Both the position numbers and the translations under genes were made by a program. Below the pieces are notes generated by a model. It searched no databases. It saw only the letters and a list, made by a program, of their open reading frames with translations, and was not told the DNA's origin. 27,626 nucleotides of DNA from Clostridia bacterium. GTDB taxonomy: Bacteria; Bacillota; Clostridia; TANB77; CAG-465. Positions 1-8,548 of this stretch are shown here, piece after piece. The stretch spans positions 1 to 27,626 of the forward strand of contig CAAHEI010000046.1 in the NCBI GenBank assembly GCA_900772475.1, in the 5' to 3' direction. Every line of letters starts with the position of its first letter. Positions within the stretch are counted from its first letter, which is position 1.

Positions 1-123
1 AATGCAGATATAAACGGAAGTTTAAATATATTAAGAAAATATATAAAAAGAAGTAGTCCAAACCAAGAAATTGCGGTGGATAGAGGCCTAGAACAACGAC
101 CGTTAAAGAAAAGAGTGGCCTAG
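1..123 (+). pseudogene. tnpB: TnpB C-terminal end (IS605/IS1341-type), cut by window edge
   Basis: Frame 1 from the first base is open to a TAG at 121-123 and encodes the last 40 residues of a TnpB-like protein. It opens with NADINGSLNILRKY, the conserved C-terminal RuvC-III segment of TnpB (the Asp in NAD is the catalytic position in the family). The tail ends in RPLKKRVA. The 5' part lies outside the window. Positions 70-152 are almost identical to 8693-8774, so this belongs to the dispersed element family described below. The copy may be intact outside the window or only a remnant; the window cannot decide. In TnpB elements the 3' end of the gene also encodes the guide (omega) RNA scaffold. 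Confidence 0.75.
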
Positions 124-152
124 AGATAGGTGGAAACTTAAATACAAAATCT
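70..152 (+). repeat. Repeat: tnpB 3' end / putative omega-RNA scaffold, copy 1
   Basis: About 83 bases recur nearly unchanged at 8693-8774 and in degraded form at 22370-22450. The conserved core spans the last TnpB codons and the sequence after the stop (GAGATAGGTGGAAACTTAAA). After position 152 the similarity stops: the hairpin seen in the other copies (CCACTAACTA...TAGTTAGTGG) is absent here. In the TnpB family this location corresponds to the omega-RNA scaffold; that it is transcribed or functional here is inference. Positions 153-296 are A+T-rich and show nothing else I can identify. Confidence 0.5.
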
Positions 153-296
153 GTAACAAAAGACAATTATGGACTTATTTCAAAAATAAGAAAAATATTA
201 TTGGTAAAATAAAAAAATGCTTGAGCACATAGATTTTTCTTTTGCAGAATTTGTCAATCAAAAATCCGAAATATGTAAAATTAATGCATAAAAGTA

Positions 297-325
297 TTGC
301 AATTGGTATAAAATTGTAGTATAAT
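297..325 (+). promoter_or_regulatory. Sigma-A-type promoter of the rimP-nusA-infB operon
   Basis: TTGCAA (297-302), a 17-base spacer and TATAAT (320-325). It lies just upstream of the rimP leader hairpin and would start transcription near 332, giving a leader of about 60 bases. Confidence 0.7.
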
Positions 326-341
326 ATAAGTACTGTATGAC

Positions 342-370
342 AAGTGAGAGGGTGGATAGTCCTCTCACTT
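342..370 (+). promoter_or_regulatory. Leader hairpin upstream of rimP
   Basis: AAGTGAGAGG (342-351) pairs perfectly with CCTCTCACTT (361-370) around a 9-base loop. No T-run follows, so it is not a normal terminator; it sits in the 5' leader between the promoter and the rimP ribosome binding site. A hairpin at this place precedes rimP in other Firmicutes. An mRNA-stabilising or autoregulatory role is inference. Confidence 0.65.
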
Positions 371-391
371 AAGTTTAAGTAGGAGAAAAAT

Positions 392-892
392 ATGAAATTA
401 GATAATATTGAAAAAACAATAAATCCTAAAATTGAGGAAGAGGGATTTGAAATTGAGTATATTGAGTTTGTAAAAGAAGGAGAGAATAACATACTTAGAG
501 TTGTTATTGATAATCCAAATGGAAATGTTGCAATTGATGATTGCGAAAAAATAAGTAGAAAAATTGAAGATGAAATAGATAAGAATATTGATAAAGAATA
601 TGTTTTAGAGGTTTCATCTGCTGGTCTTGAGAGACAACTTAAGAATATAAAATTATTTGAAAAATATATTGGCAGTGAAGTATATGTTAAATTATATAAA
701 AAACTTGATGATAAAAAGGAAATAACAGGAGTTTTAAAAAGTGTAAATGATAATAATATAGTTATTGAATCTTTGGAAAAAGAGTATATTTTTAATATAA
801 AAGATATTGCAGTAGCACATACTATTTACGATTTTGAAAGTGCTTTTAAAAATAAAGACAATGTTAATATCAATAAATTAAAAAAATTTTAA
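392..892 (+). CDS. rimP: Ribosome maturation factor RimP
   Basis: Assists assembly of the 30S ribosomal subunit in the cytoplasm. The 166-residue length is normal for the family. The N-terminal alpha/beta domain (about 1-82) contains the family signature region with YVLEVSSAGLERQL near residues 70-83, followed by a C-terminal Sm-like beta-barrel domain (about 85-150) with GVLKSVNDNNIVIE. The ATG is preceded by AGGAG at 381-385. It is the first gene of the operon and lies 17 bases before nusA, the standard Firmicute arrangement. The last 20 residues are Lys/Asn-rich and variable. Identification is secure from sequence plus context. Confidence 0.95.
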   Translation: MKLDNIEKTINPKIEEEGFEIEYIEFVKEGENNILRVVIDNPNGNVAIDDCEKISRKIEDEIDKNIDKEYVLEVSSAGLERQLKNIKLFEKYIGSEVYVKLYKKLDDKKEITGVLKSVNDNNIVIESLEKEYIFNIKDIAVAHTIYDFESAFKNKDNVNINKLKKF

Positions 893-909
893 TTAGGGGG
901 AATTAAAAA

Positions 910-1974
910 ATGAAAAGTGATAAAATAAGTTCAAAAGAGTTATTTAATGCAATTGATGAAATATATGAAGAAAAAGGTATAACAAGAGAATATTTGATAG
1001 AATCATTAAAAATGGCTTTAGAAGCAGCGTATAAAAAGAATTATGAAACTACAGAGGATATAATTGTTGATGTAAATGAACAAAATATAAAAGTATATGC
1101 TGTAAAAACTGTAGTCGAGAAAGTTGAAGATAAAAATAAAGAAATATCTTTACCAGAAGCTTTGCAAATTTCTAAAAGAGCAAAAATTGGAAGTGTTGTT
1201 AATGTGGAAGTAACGCCTAAAAACTTTGGTAGAATTGCTGCTGTTGCTGGAAAACAAATTATAGTTCAGCGTTTAAGAGAGGCAGAACGTAATCTTGTAT
1301 ATACTCAGTATGCAGATAAGGAAGGTCAAATAGTAGTAGGGGTTGTTCAAAAAAATGATAAATTTGGAACAATAGTTGATCTTGGCAGAGTAGAAGCTTT
1401 AATTCCTGTAAAGGAACAAGTGAAAACAGAAGAATTAAAACCACATCAAAGAATAAAAGCATATGTTGTAAGTGTAACAGAATCTGGAAAATTTGGGCCT
1501 CAAATTGTTTTATCAAGAAAGGATCCAAATTTTGTAAAGAAATTATTTGAACTTGAAGTACCTGAAATTATAGATGGCATAGTTGAAATAAAAGCTGTAG
1601 CTAGGGAGGCTGGAAGTAGGACAAAAATTGCTGTATATTCTAATGATGAAAACATTGATCCAATTGGAAGTTTGGTTGGGAAAAAAGGTGTTAGAATACA
1701 ACCAATAATTGATGAACTAGGTGGAGAAAGAATAGATGTAATTCCATATAGTGATGATATACCAAGCTATATAATAAATGCATTATCACCAGCACCAATA
1801 CTTGCAATAGATATTAATGATGAAGAAAAAATGGCTACTGTTGTTGTACCAGATGAAGCTTTGTCTTATGCAATAGGTGCAAGTGGTCAAAATGTAAGAC
1901 TTGCAGCAATACTTACAGGTTGGAAAATTGATATAAAAACAGAGACACAAATAAAAGAAGTTGTTGTTGAATAA
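910..1974 (+). CDS. nusA: Transcription termination/antitermination factor NusA
   Basis: Binds RNA polymerase and nascent RNA and modulates pausing, termination and antitermination. The 354 residues hold an N-terminal RNA-polymerase-binding domain (about 1-130), an S1 domain (about 138-200, with GTIVDLGRVEALIPVKEQ), and two KH domains (about 205-350; the KH signature GSLVGKKGVRIQPIIDELGG and a second one at GASGQNVRLAA). The C-terminal acidic repeats of E. coli NusA are absent, as is usual in Firmicutes. A GGGGGA ribosome binding site precedes the ATG. It lies between rimP and ylxR in the operon. No oddities seen. Confidence 0.97.
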   Translation: MKSDKISSKELFNAIDEIYEEKGITREYLIESLKMALEAAYKKNYETTEDIIVDVNEQNIKVYAVKTVVEKVEDKNKEISLPEALQISKRAKIGSVVNVEVTPKNFGRIAAVAGKQIIVQRLREAERNLVYTQYADKEGQIVVGVVQKNDKFGTIVDLGRVEALIPVKEQVKTEELKPHQRIKAYVVSVTESGKFGPQIVLSRKDPNFVKKLFELEVPEIIDGIVEIKAVAREAGSRTKIAVYSNDENIDPIGSLVGKKGVRIQPIIDELGGERIDVIPYSDDIPSYIINALSPAPILAIDINDEEKMATVVVPDEALSYAIGASGQNVRLAAILTGWKIDIKTETQIKEVVVE

Positions 1975-1988
1975 TAGGAGAGATAAAT

Positions 1989-2252
1989 ATGAATCCTATA
2001 CGAAGTTGTATAATATGTAGGAATAAAAAAAATAAAAATAAACTATTTAGAATAGTAAGTAAAAATGGAAAAGCAATATATGATAAAAGTGAAAAAATAA
2101 ACTCAAGGGGAATATATATATGTAAGTCAAATGAATGCATTAATAAATGCAGGAGTTATATAACTAAGAATAGACTTAATACAAAATTACATATAGATAA
2201 TGAAAGTATGAAAAACGTATTATTAGAATTAGAAAATGAATTGGGGGAATAG
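1989..2252 (+). CDS. ylxR: YlxR/RnpM family RNA-binding protein (DUF448)
   Basis: A small (87 aa) basic protein of the YlxR family, characterised in B. subtilis as RnpM, a modulator of RNase P activity. The family hallmarks are present: an N-terminal RSCIICRNKKNKNKL segment (family pattern R-x-C-I-x-C) and the GRGIY-like element, here SRGIYICKSNECINKC. It lies 14 bases after nusA and 2 bases before infB. The L7Ae-like ylxQ gene that normally sits between ylxR and infB in Firmicutes is missing. Function is assigned from family and operon position. Confidence 0.92.
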   Translation: MNPIRSCIICRNKKNKNKLFRIVSKNGKAIYDKSEKINSRGIYICKSNECINKCRSYITKNRLNTKLHIDNESMKNVLLELENELGE

Positions 2253-2254
2253 TT

Positions 2255-5095
2255 TTGGGAAAAATGAAAGTATATGAACTTGCAAAGGAATTGGGTATAA
2301 CTAATGCTGAGCTTATAAAAAGATTAAGTAATATGGGTGTAGAAGTAAAATCTCATTTATCAGTTATAGAAGATGAAGTTGTAGGAAAGATAAAAAAAGG
2401 TGTGAGTAAAGTAGTGGAAAAGAAGCCAGTAGTTGAAAAAAATCAAATGCATATAATTCGTAGAAATGTTAAGGTAATAAATACTGAGGGAGATAAAAAA
2501 GAGGTAGAACAAATAACAACAGATATCTCTGGTGCAATAAAAAAATCTCATCATACAGTTGATAATATTAATAAATCAAAACAAGAGAAAAGAGGATATA
2601 ATAGAGAGGAAATGCAACAAAATAAACAAAATAGAATGACGAATAAACCTAGATTTGGAACACGTCCTACAAATGTTGTTATAACAAGAAATGGAAAACC
2701 TGTAGAGAGAACTACCTCTCCAGAGATTAAAAAGGATATAAATAAAAGCACTAACACTAATAATTTAAATAATGAAAGAAAATCTTTTTCTAATACCCAA
2801 AATAATAGAGAAAAAAATGATAACTTTAGTAACCATAATAATAATAACTCTTATCGTTCAAATAATAAACAAAACTATTCAGATAAAAAGATATTTAATA
2901 ACAACAATCAGAATAGAAGAAATGTAAACAATAACCCTTCTTTTAATAAGTCTGACAGACCTTTTAGAAATAATAATGGTGGATATAATAATAGAAATAA
3001 TAATTTTAGAAATCCACAAAGTAATACTGCATATCAGGTTAATAAGTTTATAAAACAATCTGCACCAGTTGAGCAGAAAGAAACTAGAGAATATGAAAAT
3101 AATATAATTGATAAAAGAAAATATAATGACAAAAATTCTGCTGATAATAAAAAAGATAAATTAGATAAAAATAAACTAAGAGAAAGAAATACAAGAATTT
3201 CAACATCTAAATTAAAAGGTCTTGAAGTTGATTCAGGTTCATTAATGGATTTATATGAAAGAGATAGTGATTTATCAAGAAATAAAGGAAATAAAAAGAA
3301 AAAGCAACAAAAACCTGTATTAAATCAAACTAAAATAATTCCAATGACTGAAGTTAAGTTGCCTGAAATAATGACAGTAAAAGAATTTGCTGAAAGTATA
3401 AAAAAACAAGCATCTGAGGTTATAAAAAAATTATTTAGTCTTGGTATAATGGCAACCGTAAATCAAGAGATAGATTTCGATACAGCATATTTAGTAGCTG
3501 GTGAATTTGGAATTACAGCAGAAAAAGAAGTTAAGGTTACAGAAGAGGATATATTATTTGATGAATCTGAAGATGATGAAAAAGATCTAGAAGTAAGGCC
3601 TCCAATTGTTGTTGTAATGGGACACGTAGATCATGGTAAAACTTCACTTTTAGATAAAATAAGAAGCTCAAATGTAGTAAACAAAGAAGCAGGTGGAATT
3701 ACACAACATATCGGTGCATATAAGGTAAAATGTAAAGATAGAGAAATTTGTTTCTTAGATACACCAGGACATGAAGCTTTTACAGCAATGAGAGCAAGAG
3801 GTGCACAAGTTACAGATATAGCTATAATTGTAGTAGCTGCAGATGATGGAATAAAACCACAAACAATAGAAGCTATTGACCATGCTAAAGCTGCAGGCGT
3901 ATCTATAATTGTTGCAATAAATAAAATTGATAAACCAAATGCAAATGTAGAACGTGTAAAACAAGAATTATTAGAAGTTGGACTTGTAGCAGAAGAATGG
4001 GGTGGAGATACAATCTGTGTTCCTATATCTGCTATGACAGGTGAAGGTATAGATACATTGCTTGAAATGATTTTATTAGTTGCTGATGTAAAGGATTTAA
4101 AAGCAAATCCAAATAAACAATCAAAAGGAACTGTTCTTGAAGCAAGACTTGATAAGAATTCAGGTACAATTGTTTCAATGTTAGTACAAAGAGGTACACT
4201 TAATGTTGGAGATACAATTGTTGTAGGTGATGTTATTGGTAGAATACGTGCAATGAAGGATGATAAGGGTAAAAAAGTAAAAGCTGCTGGACCATCTACA
4301 CCAGTTGAGGTACTTGGTTTATCTCACGTTCCAATGACTGGTGATATATTCTATGAAGTAGAAAATGAAAAAGTTGCTAAACAACTAGTAAATAGAAAAA
4401 TTGCTGAAAGACGTAGAAACTTAATTAAACAAGGACATAAAGTAACTTTAGGAGATCTATTTAACCAAATTAAAGAAGGAAAAATTAAAGAACTTAATGT
4501 TATAATAAAAGCAGATGTTGAAGGATCTGTAGAAGCTTTAAAAGAATCTCTTGAAAAACTTTCAAATGAAGAAGTAAGAGTAAGAGTATTACATGCATCT
4601 ACTGGTGCAATAAAAGAAAGTGATATAACTCTTGCATCAGTATCAAATGCAATCATTATTGGATTTAATGTAAGACCTGATTCAATGATAGAACAACTTG
4701 CTAAGAAGGAAGAAGTTGACTTAAGATTATATAGAGTAATCTATGACGCAATTGATGATGTTGAAACAGCTATGAAGGGAATGCTTACTCCAAAATATAG
4801 AGAAGAAGTTCTTGGAAAATGTGAAATTAGACGTGTGTTTAAACTTACAAATGTTGGAGTTGTTGCAGGTTGCTATGTAAAAGATGGTAAAGTTGTAAGA
4901 GGAACAATGGTAAGACTTGTAAGAGATTCAATTGTACTTCATGAAGCAAAAATTGATTCACTAAAACGTGAAAAGGATGACGTAAAAGAAGTTCAAGCAG
5001 GATATGAATGTGGTATAAAACTTGAAAATTATAGTGATATTAAAGAAGGAGATATTTTAGAATGTTTCCAATTAATTGAAGAAAAGAGAGGATAG
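2255..5095 (+). CDS. infB: Translation initiation factor IF-2
   Basis: GTPase that brings fMet-tRNA to the 30S subunit and promotes subunit joining. Domain order: IF2N (about 1-50, MGKMKVYELAKELGIT), a long disordered Asn/Lys/Arg-rich region (about 100-350, extremely Asn-rich around 165-260), a second IF2N domain (about 373-425), the G domain with GHVDHGKT at 456-463, DTPGHE at 502-507, NKID at 556-559 and SAMTGEG as G5, then domains II-IV. The start is TTG at 2255: GGGGGA at 2243-2248 is spaced 6 bases from it but 15 from the next ATG (2264), and MxKxxVYELAK matches the family N-terminus. At 946 residues it is long because of the linker. Confidence 0.97.
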   Translation: MGKMKVYELAKELGITNAELIKRLSNMGVEVKSHLSVIEDEVVGKIKKGVSKVVEKKPVVEKNQMHIIRRNVKVINTEGDKKEVEQITTDISGAIKKSHHTVDNINKSKQEKRGYNREEMQQNKQNRMTNKPRFGTRPTNVVITRNGKPVERTTSPEIKKDINKSTNTNNLNNERKSFSNTQNNREKNDNFSNHNNNNSYRSNNKQNYSDKKIFNNNNQNRRNVNNNPSFNKSDRPFRNNNGGYNNRNNNFRNPQSNTAYQVNKFIKQSAPVEQKETREYENNIIDKRKYNDKNSADNKKDKLDKNKLRERNTRISTSKLKGLEVDSGSLMDLYERDSDLSRNKGNKKKKQQKPVLNQTKIIPMTEVKLPEIMTVKEFAESIKKQASEVIKKLFSLGIMATVNQEIDFDTAYLVAGEFGITAEKEVKVTEEDILFDESEDDEKDLEVRPPIVVVMGHVDHGKTSLLDKIRSSNVVNKEAGGITQHIGAYKVKCKDREICFLDTPGHEAFTAMRARGAQVTDIAIIVVAADDGIKPQTIEAIDHAKAAGVSIIVAINKIDKPNANVERVKQELLEVGLVAEEWGGDTICVPISAMTGEGIDTLLEMILLVADVKDLKANPNKQSKGTVLEARLDKNSGTIVSMLVQRGTLNVGDTIVVGDVIGRIRAMKDDKGKKVKAAGPSTPVEVLGLSHVPMTGDIFYEVENEKVAKQLVNRKIAERRRNLIKQGHKVTLGDLFNQIKEGKIKELNVIIKADVEGSVEALKESLEKLSNEEVRVRVLHASTGAIKESDITLASVSNAIIIGFNVRPDSMIEQLAKKEEVDLRLYRVIYDAIDDVETAMKGMLTPKYREEVLGKCEIRRVFKLTNVGVVAGCYVKDGKVVRGTMVRLVRDSIVLHEAKIDSLKREKDDVKEVQAGYECGIKLENYSDIKEGDILECFQLIEEKRG

Positions 5096-5098
5096 TTA

Positions 5099-5455
5099 AT
5101 GCAAAGACATGAAAGATTAGAACAAGATATTAAAGTAGCTTTATCTTCAATAATAACTTATGAAGTAAAAGAGCCTGAGGTATCTGGTATGATTTCTGTT
5201 ACTGATGTTAAAGTAACTCCAGATCAAAAATATGCAACTGTATATGTTAGCATATATGGAAAAAAGAATAAAGAAAAAGTACTAGATGCCCTTAAAAAGG
5301 CTAAGGGATTTATTAAAAATTCACTTGCTAAAAAGGTTAAAATGAGAAATATTCCAGATTTAATATTTAAACTTGATAACTCAATGGAGTATGGTGAATA
5401 TATGGATAAAGTTATTGATGAAGTTATAAAGAAAGATAATGAAAAAAACATATAG
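5099..5455 (+). CDS. rbfA: Ribosome-binding factor A (RbfA)
   Basis: Binds free 30S subunits and takes part in late 16S rRNA maturation. It is 118 residues, typical length, with a single KH-like domain; the conserved core reads ISVTDVKVTPDQKYATVYVS (about 31-50). The C-terminal YGEYMDKVIDEV helix matches the family. The ATG is 3 bases after the infB stop with the ribosome binding site (AGAGAGGA) inside the end of infB, suggesting translational coupling. Confidence 0.95.
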   Translation: MQRHERLEQDIKVALSSIITYEVKEPEVSGMISVTDVKVTPDQKYATVYVSIYGKKNKEKVLDALKKAKGFIKNSLAKKVKMRNIPDLIFKLDNSMEYGEYMDKVIDEVIKKDNEKNI

Positions 5456-5471
5456 TTAAGGATGTGATTAA

Positions 5472-6443
5472 ATGGAGTTTGAACAAGCAAAGGAAATTAT
5501 AAATAAATCAAAGAGCATATATATTGTAGCACATGTAAATCCAGATGGTGATGCCATTGGTTCAACATATGGAATGTATTTTGCAATGAAAAAATTAAAT
5601 AAGGATGTTCATGTAATAATGCCTGAATATTCAGATGTATTTAAATTTTTACCGGATATAACAAAAATATGTGAGAAAGATATATATGTTGAAAATTATG
5701 ATTTACTTATTGCACTTGATGCAAGTGATAAAACACGCTTAGCACTTTCTGATGAAGCATTTTCAAGAGCTAAAAATGTAATAATGCTTGATCATCATCA
5801 AGTATCTCATCCTTATGGCGATGTAAGATATATAAACGATAATATGTCATCAGCATCTGAAGTTGTATATAATTTTCTTAAATATTTAGGAATTAAATTT
5901 GACCCAGAAATGGCTACATATATATATACAGGTATAATGACAGATACTGGAAGCTTTAATTATTCAAATACATCAAGCGATACTCATATAGCAGCAGCAG
6001 AACTTATTAAGGCTGGAGCTGATCATGTTACTGTATGTAAGAAATTAAATGACACTATTAAAGAGGCTAAATTAAAATTAATTGCAAAAACTATAGAAAA
6101 TATGGAAGTTTACAATGAAGGAAAAGTTAGATACAGTTTAGTTGATTATGACACAATAAATTCACTTGGTCTTGATGAAGAAGATGCAGAAGGAATGACA
6201 AATTATCTTAGAATGGTTGAAGGAACTGAAGTTGGTATATATATCAGAGGAAAGAAGAATGGAACATACAAAGTGAGTATGCGTTCTATAGGTAATGTGG
6301 ATATATCAAAAATTGCGATAGCAAATGGAGGCGGAGGTCATCCAAGAGCTGCTGGATTTACAATATATGAAGATTTAGATGGAATAAAAAATAAAGTTTT
6401 AAAAGCTGTAGAGGTGATGTTAGTTGATGGTGCCACAAATTAA
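5472..6443 (+). CDS. nrnA: DHH/DHHA1 phosphoesterase NrnA (oligoribonuclease / pAp phosphatase)
   Basis: Degrades short oligonucleotides and dephosphorylates 3'-phosphoadenosine 5'-phosphate in Firmicutes that lack Orn and CysQ. The metal-binding motifs are complete: H21, D25 and D27 in AHVNPDGDAIGS; D83 in LIALDASD; D107-H108-H109 in MLDHHQ; and MTDTGSF. The C-terminal DHHA1 domain ends in GGGGHPRAAG (286-295). The length of 323 is normal. It starts 16 bases after rbfA and its end overlaps truB by 20 bases. Placement between rbfA and truB is the common Firmicute order. Confidence 0.94.
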   Translation: MEFEQAKEIINKSKSIYIVAHVNPDGDAIGSTYGMYFAMKKLNKDVHVIMPEYSDVFKFLPDITKICEKDIYVENYDLLIALDASDKTRLALSDEAFSRAKNVIMLDHHQVSHPYGDVRYINDNMSSASEVVYNFLKYLGIKFDPEMATYIYTGIMTDTGSFNYSNTSSDTHIAAAELIKAGADHVTVCKKLNDTIKEAKLKLIAKTIENMEVYNEGKVRYSLVDYDTINSLGLDEEDAEGMTNYLRMVEGTEVGIYIRGKKNGTYKVSMRSIGNVDISKIAIANGGGGHPRAAGFTIYEDLDGIKNKVLKAVEVMLVDGATN

Positions 6444-7302
6444 AAATGGTGTACTAAATATAGATAAACCACAAGGAATTACATCACATGATGTAGTAGA
6501 TATTGTTAGAAAAATATTTCCAGGTATAAAAGTTGGCCATACTGGGACGTTAGACCCTATTGCAACAGGTGTCCTTCCAATATGTATTGGTAAAGCAACG
6601 AAACTTTCTGAGGAACTTTTATCTGAAAATAAAGTATATAAAGTAAAAATGTTACTTGGAGTTGAAACTGATACTTATGATATAACAGGAAAGATAGTTT
6701 TTGCAAATACGTTAAATGAAGATGAAATATATATAAAGGAAAGAATAAAAAGATTCATTGGAAAAAGTTCTCAAATACCACCAATTTATAGTGCTATTAA
6801 GATTAAAGGAAAAAAAGCCTATGAATATGCAAGAAATGGAGAAAATGTTTTTCTAAAGCCAAGAGAAATTGAAATATTTAATATAGATGATATAGATGTA
6901 AATTTAAGGAAAAGACAAGTAAGTTTTGTTGTATCTTGTACAAAGGGAACATATATACGAAGTTTAGTACATGATATTGGTATAAAACTAGGTTGTGGTG
7001 CAACAATGATTGAACTAAAAAGATTAAAAACAGGAGATTTTGATATAAACGACAGTATAGATTTATATGAATTCTTAAATTTAGAATATCTAGATATGTT
7101 AGATAAAATAGTTTCAATTGAAGAATTATATAAAGATTCAAAAAAGGTTAATTTAAATGATAAAGATTACGATAAATTTTTAAATGGAATAGCAATAAAG
7201 ACTGATGTACCAAATGGAATAGTAAGGGTATACGAGAATTTAAGGTACAAAGGTCTTGGCAAGGTAAATGACAATTTACTAAAGAGATTCATTATAGAGT
7301 AA
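6424..7302 (+). CDS. truB: tRNA pseudouridine(55) synthase TruB
   Basis: Isomerises U55 to pseudouridine in the T-loop of tRNAs. The catalytic Asp is D44 in GHTGTLDPIATGVLP; other family blocks are NIDKPQGITSHDVV near the N-terminus, QIPPIYSAIKIKGKKAYEYA, and the KGTYIRSLVHDIG motif. It is 292 residues, normal length. Two starts are possible, TTG 6424 and ATG 6427; GAGGTG at 6411-6416 fits both. It overlaps the end of nrnA, indicating coupling. ribF, which often follows truB in Firmicutes, is not present; an unrelated unknown gene follows. Confidence 0.95.
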   Translation: MMVPQIKNGVLNIDKPQGITSHDVVDIVRKIFPGIKVGHTGTLDPIATGVLPICIGKATKLSEELLSENKVYKVKMLLGVETDTYDITGKIVFANTLNEDEIYIKERIKRFIGKSSQIPPIYSAIKIKGKKAYEYARNGENVFLKPREIEIFNIDDIDVNLRKRQVSFVVSCTKGTYIRSLVHDIGIKLGCGATMIELKRLKTGDFDINDSIDLYEFLNLEYLDMLDKIVSIEELYKDSKKVNLNDKDYDKFLNGIAIKTDVPNGIVRVYENLRYKGLGKVNDNLLKRFIIE

Positions 7303-7352
7303 ATTAAAATTTGATATATTATGATTAGTATAATATATATGAGAGGTTATTT

Positions 7353-8492
7353 ATGAAAAAACAAAGTACTATTGATTTATTTAATAAATATATGAAAAAG
7401 GGTAAGTTAGATAAATTTAATAGTTATTTGATAGAAAATAATTTAAGGGACAAGTTTATAGAAGATGCTACTTGGTATAGCCCTTATCATTATAAAGATA
7501 ATACTGATAAATTAGAAGAAAGTTTAAATAATTATACTTTAATGCTGTTAAAAGATGATGCATGCCAAAAGTACGGTAATCTTGGTGATAAATTCTGTGA
7601 ATATATATATAGTCAAGAAAGTGAAGGACTAAAAAGATCAAATATGTTTTTATTAGATAGAATTTTAAAAAGTAGTAATTATACAAATTTAGATAATGTA
7701 TCACAAATCTTTGATATGGCATGTGATGAAAATAATGTAATTGGTACACATATAACTGGTTCACAAATTGGTGATATAATTTCAGATGAAGGAATAGCAT
7801 TAACAGGTCACAAGTTTGTTGCTACTGATTCATTAACTAATAATAACTCAAAAAGTGACGTTAAAGGTACTTTAGAAAAAAATATTACATTTTTTAAAAA
7901 TCAGCCTTTTGAACTTTTATGGAATTTAACTAGTGGTAGAAATTATAATAATAACATGAGAGAAAATTATAATGATATTATGCTAGTTTCAATACCAGAA
8001 AATGAGTTAAATAACAATAGAGATGATATAATTATACAGAATAATTCAAGTTTGTATTTAAATCCAAGCTATATAAAAGGATATGCTAAGATAAATACAG
8101 TTGATGGTGATATTAAAGATATAAAAGAAAATCCTAGATTTATCAATAAAAATTATCAGGAGTTATATAACCAAAGGGAAAGTAACTATGATTATAGTGA
8201 AAAACTAGATCAGTGGTATAAAGACATTAACACTACAAAATTTGGAAAAATAGTTTCAGAGGTAAAAGGAATATTTTCTAAAAAGGAAAATAAAATGCTC
8301 CCTGCTGGAAATGGAGATTATAAGGATCCAAATTATAGTACTACAGAAAAAGGTACAAGCTTATCTGATGAATTAAATTGTTATAAAAAATCTCCAGAAG
8401 ATATTTATACTCAAGATTTAGAAAATAGTTTTGAAAGTAATTACCGTGATAAACAAAATGATAAACAAAATGAATTAGAAAATAGATATTAA
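7353..8492 (+). CDS. Unrecognised 379-aa protein with weak ADP-ribosyltransferase-like motifs
   Basis: I do not recognise a named family. It has no signal peptide or membrane segment, so it is probably cytosolic or delivered by an unusual route. The N-terminal 125 residues are charged and probably helical. Residues about 131-155 read GTHITGSQIGDIISDEGIAL, which resembles the first strand and helix of ADP-ribosyltransferase folds (a His followed by 'x-I-x-x-x-G-I/L'). A later block, SSLYLNPSYIKGYAKI (about 230-245), could be a later strand of such a fold. The last 80 residues are Lys/Asn/Glu-rich and look disordered. GAGAGG at 7341-7346 precedes the ATG by 6 bases. It follows truB by 50 bases and a strong terminator follows it. 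The enzymatic reading is a low-confidence inference; a structural rather than enzymatic role is equally possible. Confidence 0.8.
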   Translation: MKKQSTIDLFNKYMKKGKLDKFNSYLIENNLRDKFIEDATWYSPYHYKDNTDKLEESLNNYTLMLLKDDACQKYGNLGDKFCEYIYSQESEGLKRSNMFLLDRILKSSNYTNLDNVSQIFDMACDENNVIGTHITGSQIGDIISDEGIALTGHKFVATDSLTNNNSKSDVKGTLEKNITFFKNQPFELLWNLTSGRNYNNNMRENYNDIMLVSIPENELNNNRDDIIIQNNSSLYLNPSYIKGYAKINTVDGDIKDIKENPRFINKNYQELYNQRESNYDYSEKLDQWYKDINTTKFGKIVSEVKGIFSKKENKMLPAGNGDYKDPNYSTTEKGTSLSDELNCYKKSPEDIYTQDLENSFESNYRDKQNDKQNELENRY

Positions 8493-8548
8493 GTAGATAT
8501 GCTTAGATCATTTCATATATTTGAAAAAGTATATATTTTATATGTAAT

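Noticed and set aside
342..370. Intrinsic terminator upstream of rimP
   Set aside because: The stem is followed by AAGTTTAAGTAGG without a T-run, and it lies just after the promoter, so a leader structure is more likely.
7311..7334. Promoter for the unknown gene at 7353 (TTGATA and TATAAT)
   Set aside because: The spacing between the two boxes is only 12 bases, so it is not a valid sigma-A pair; read-through from truB is as likely.
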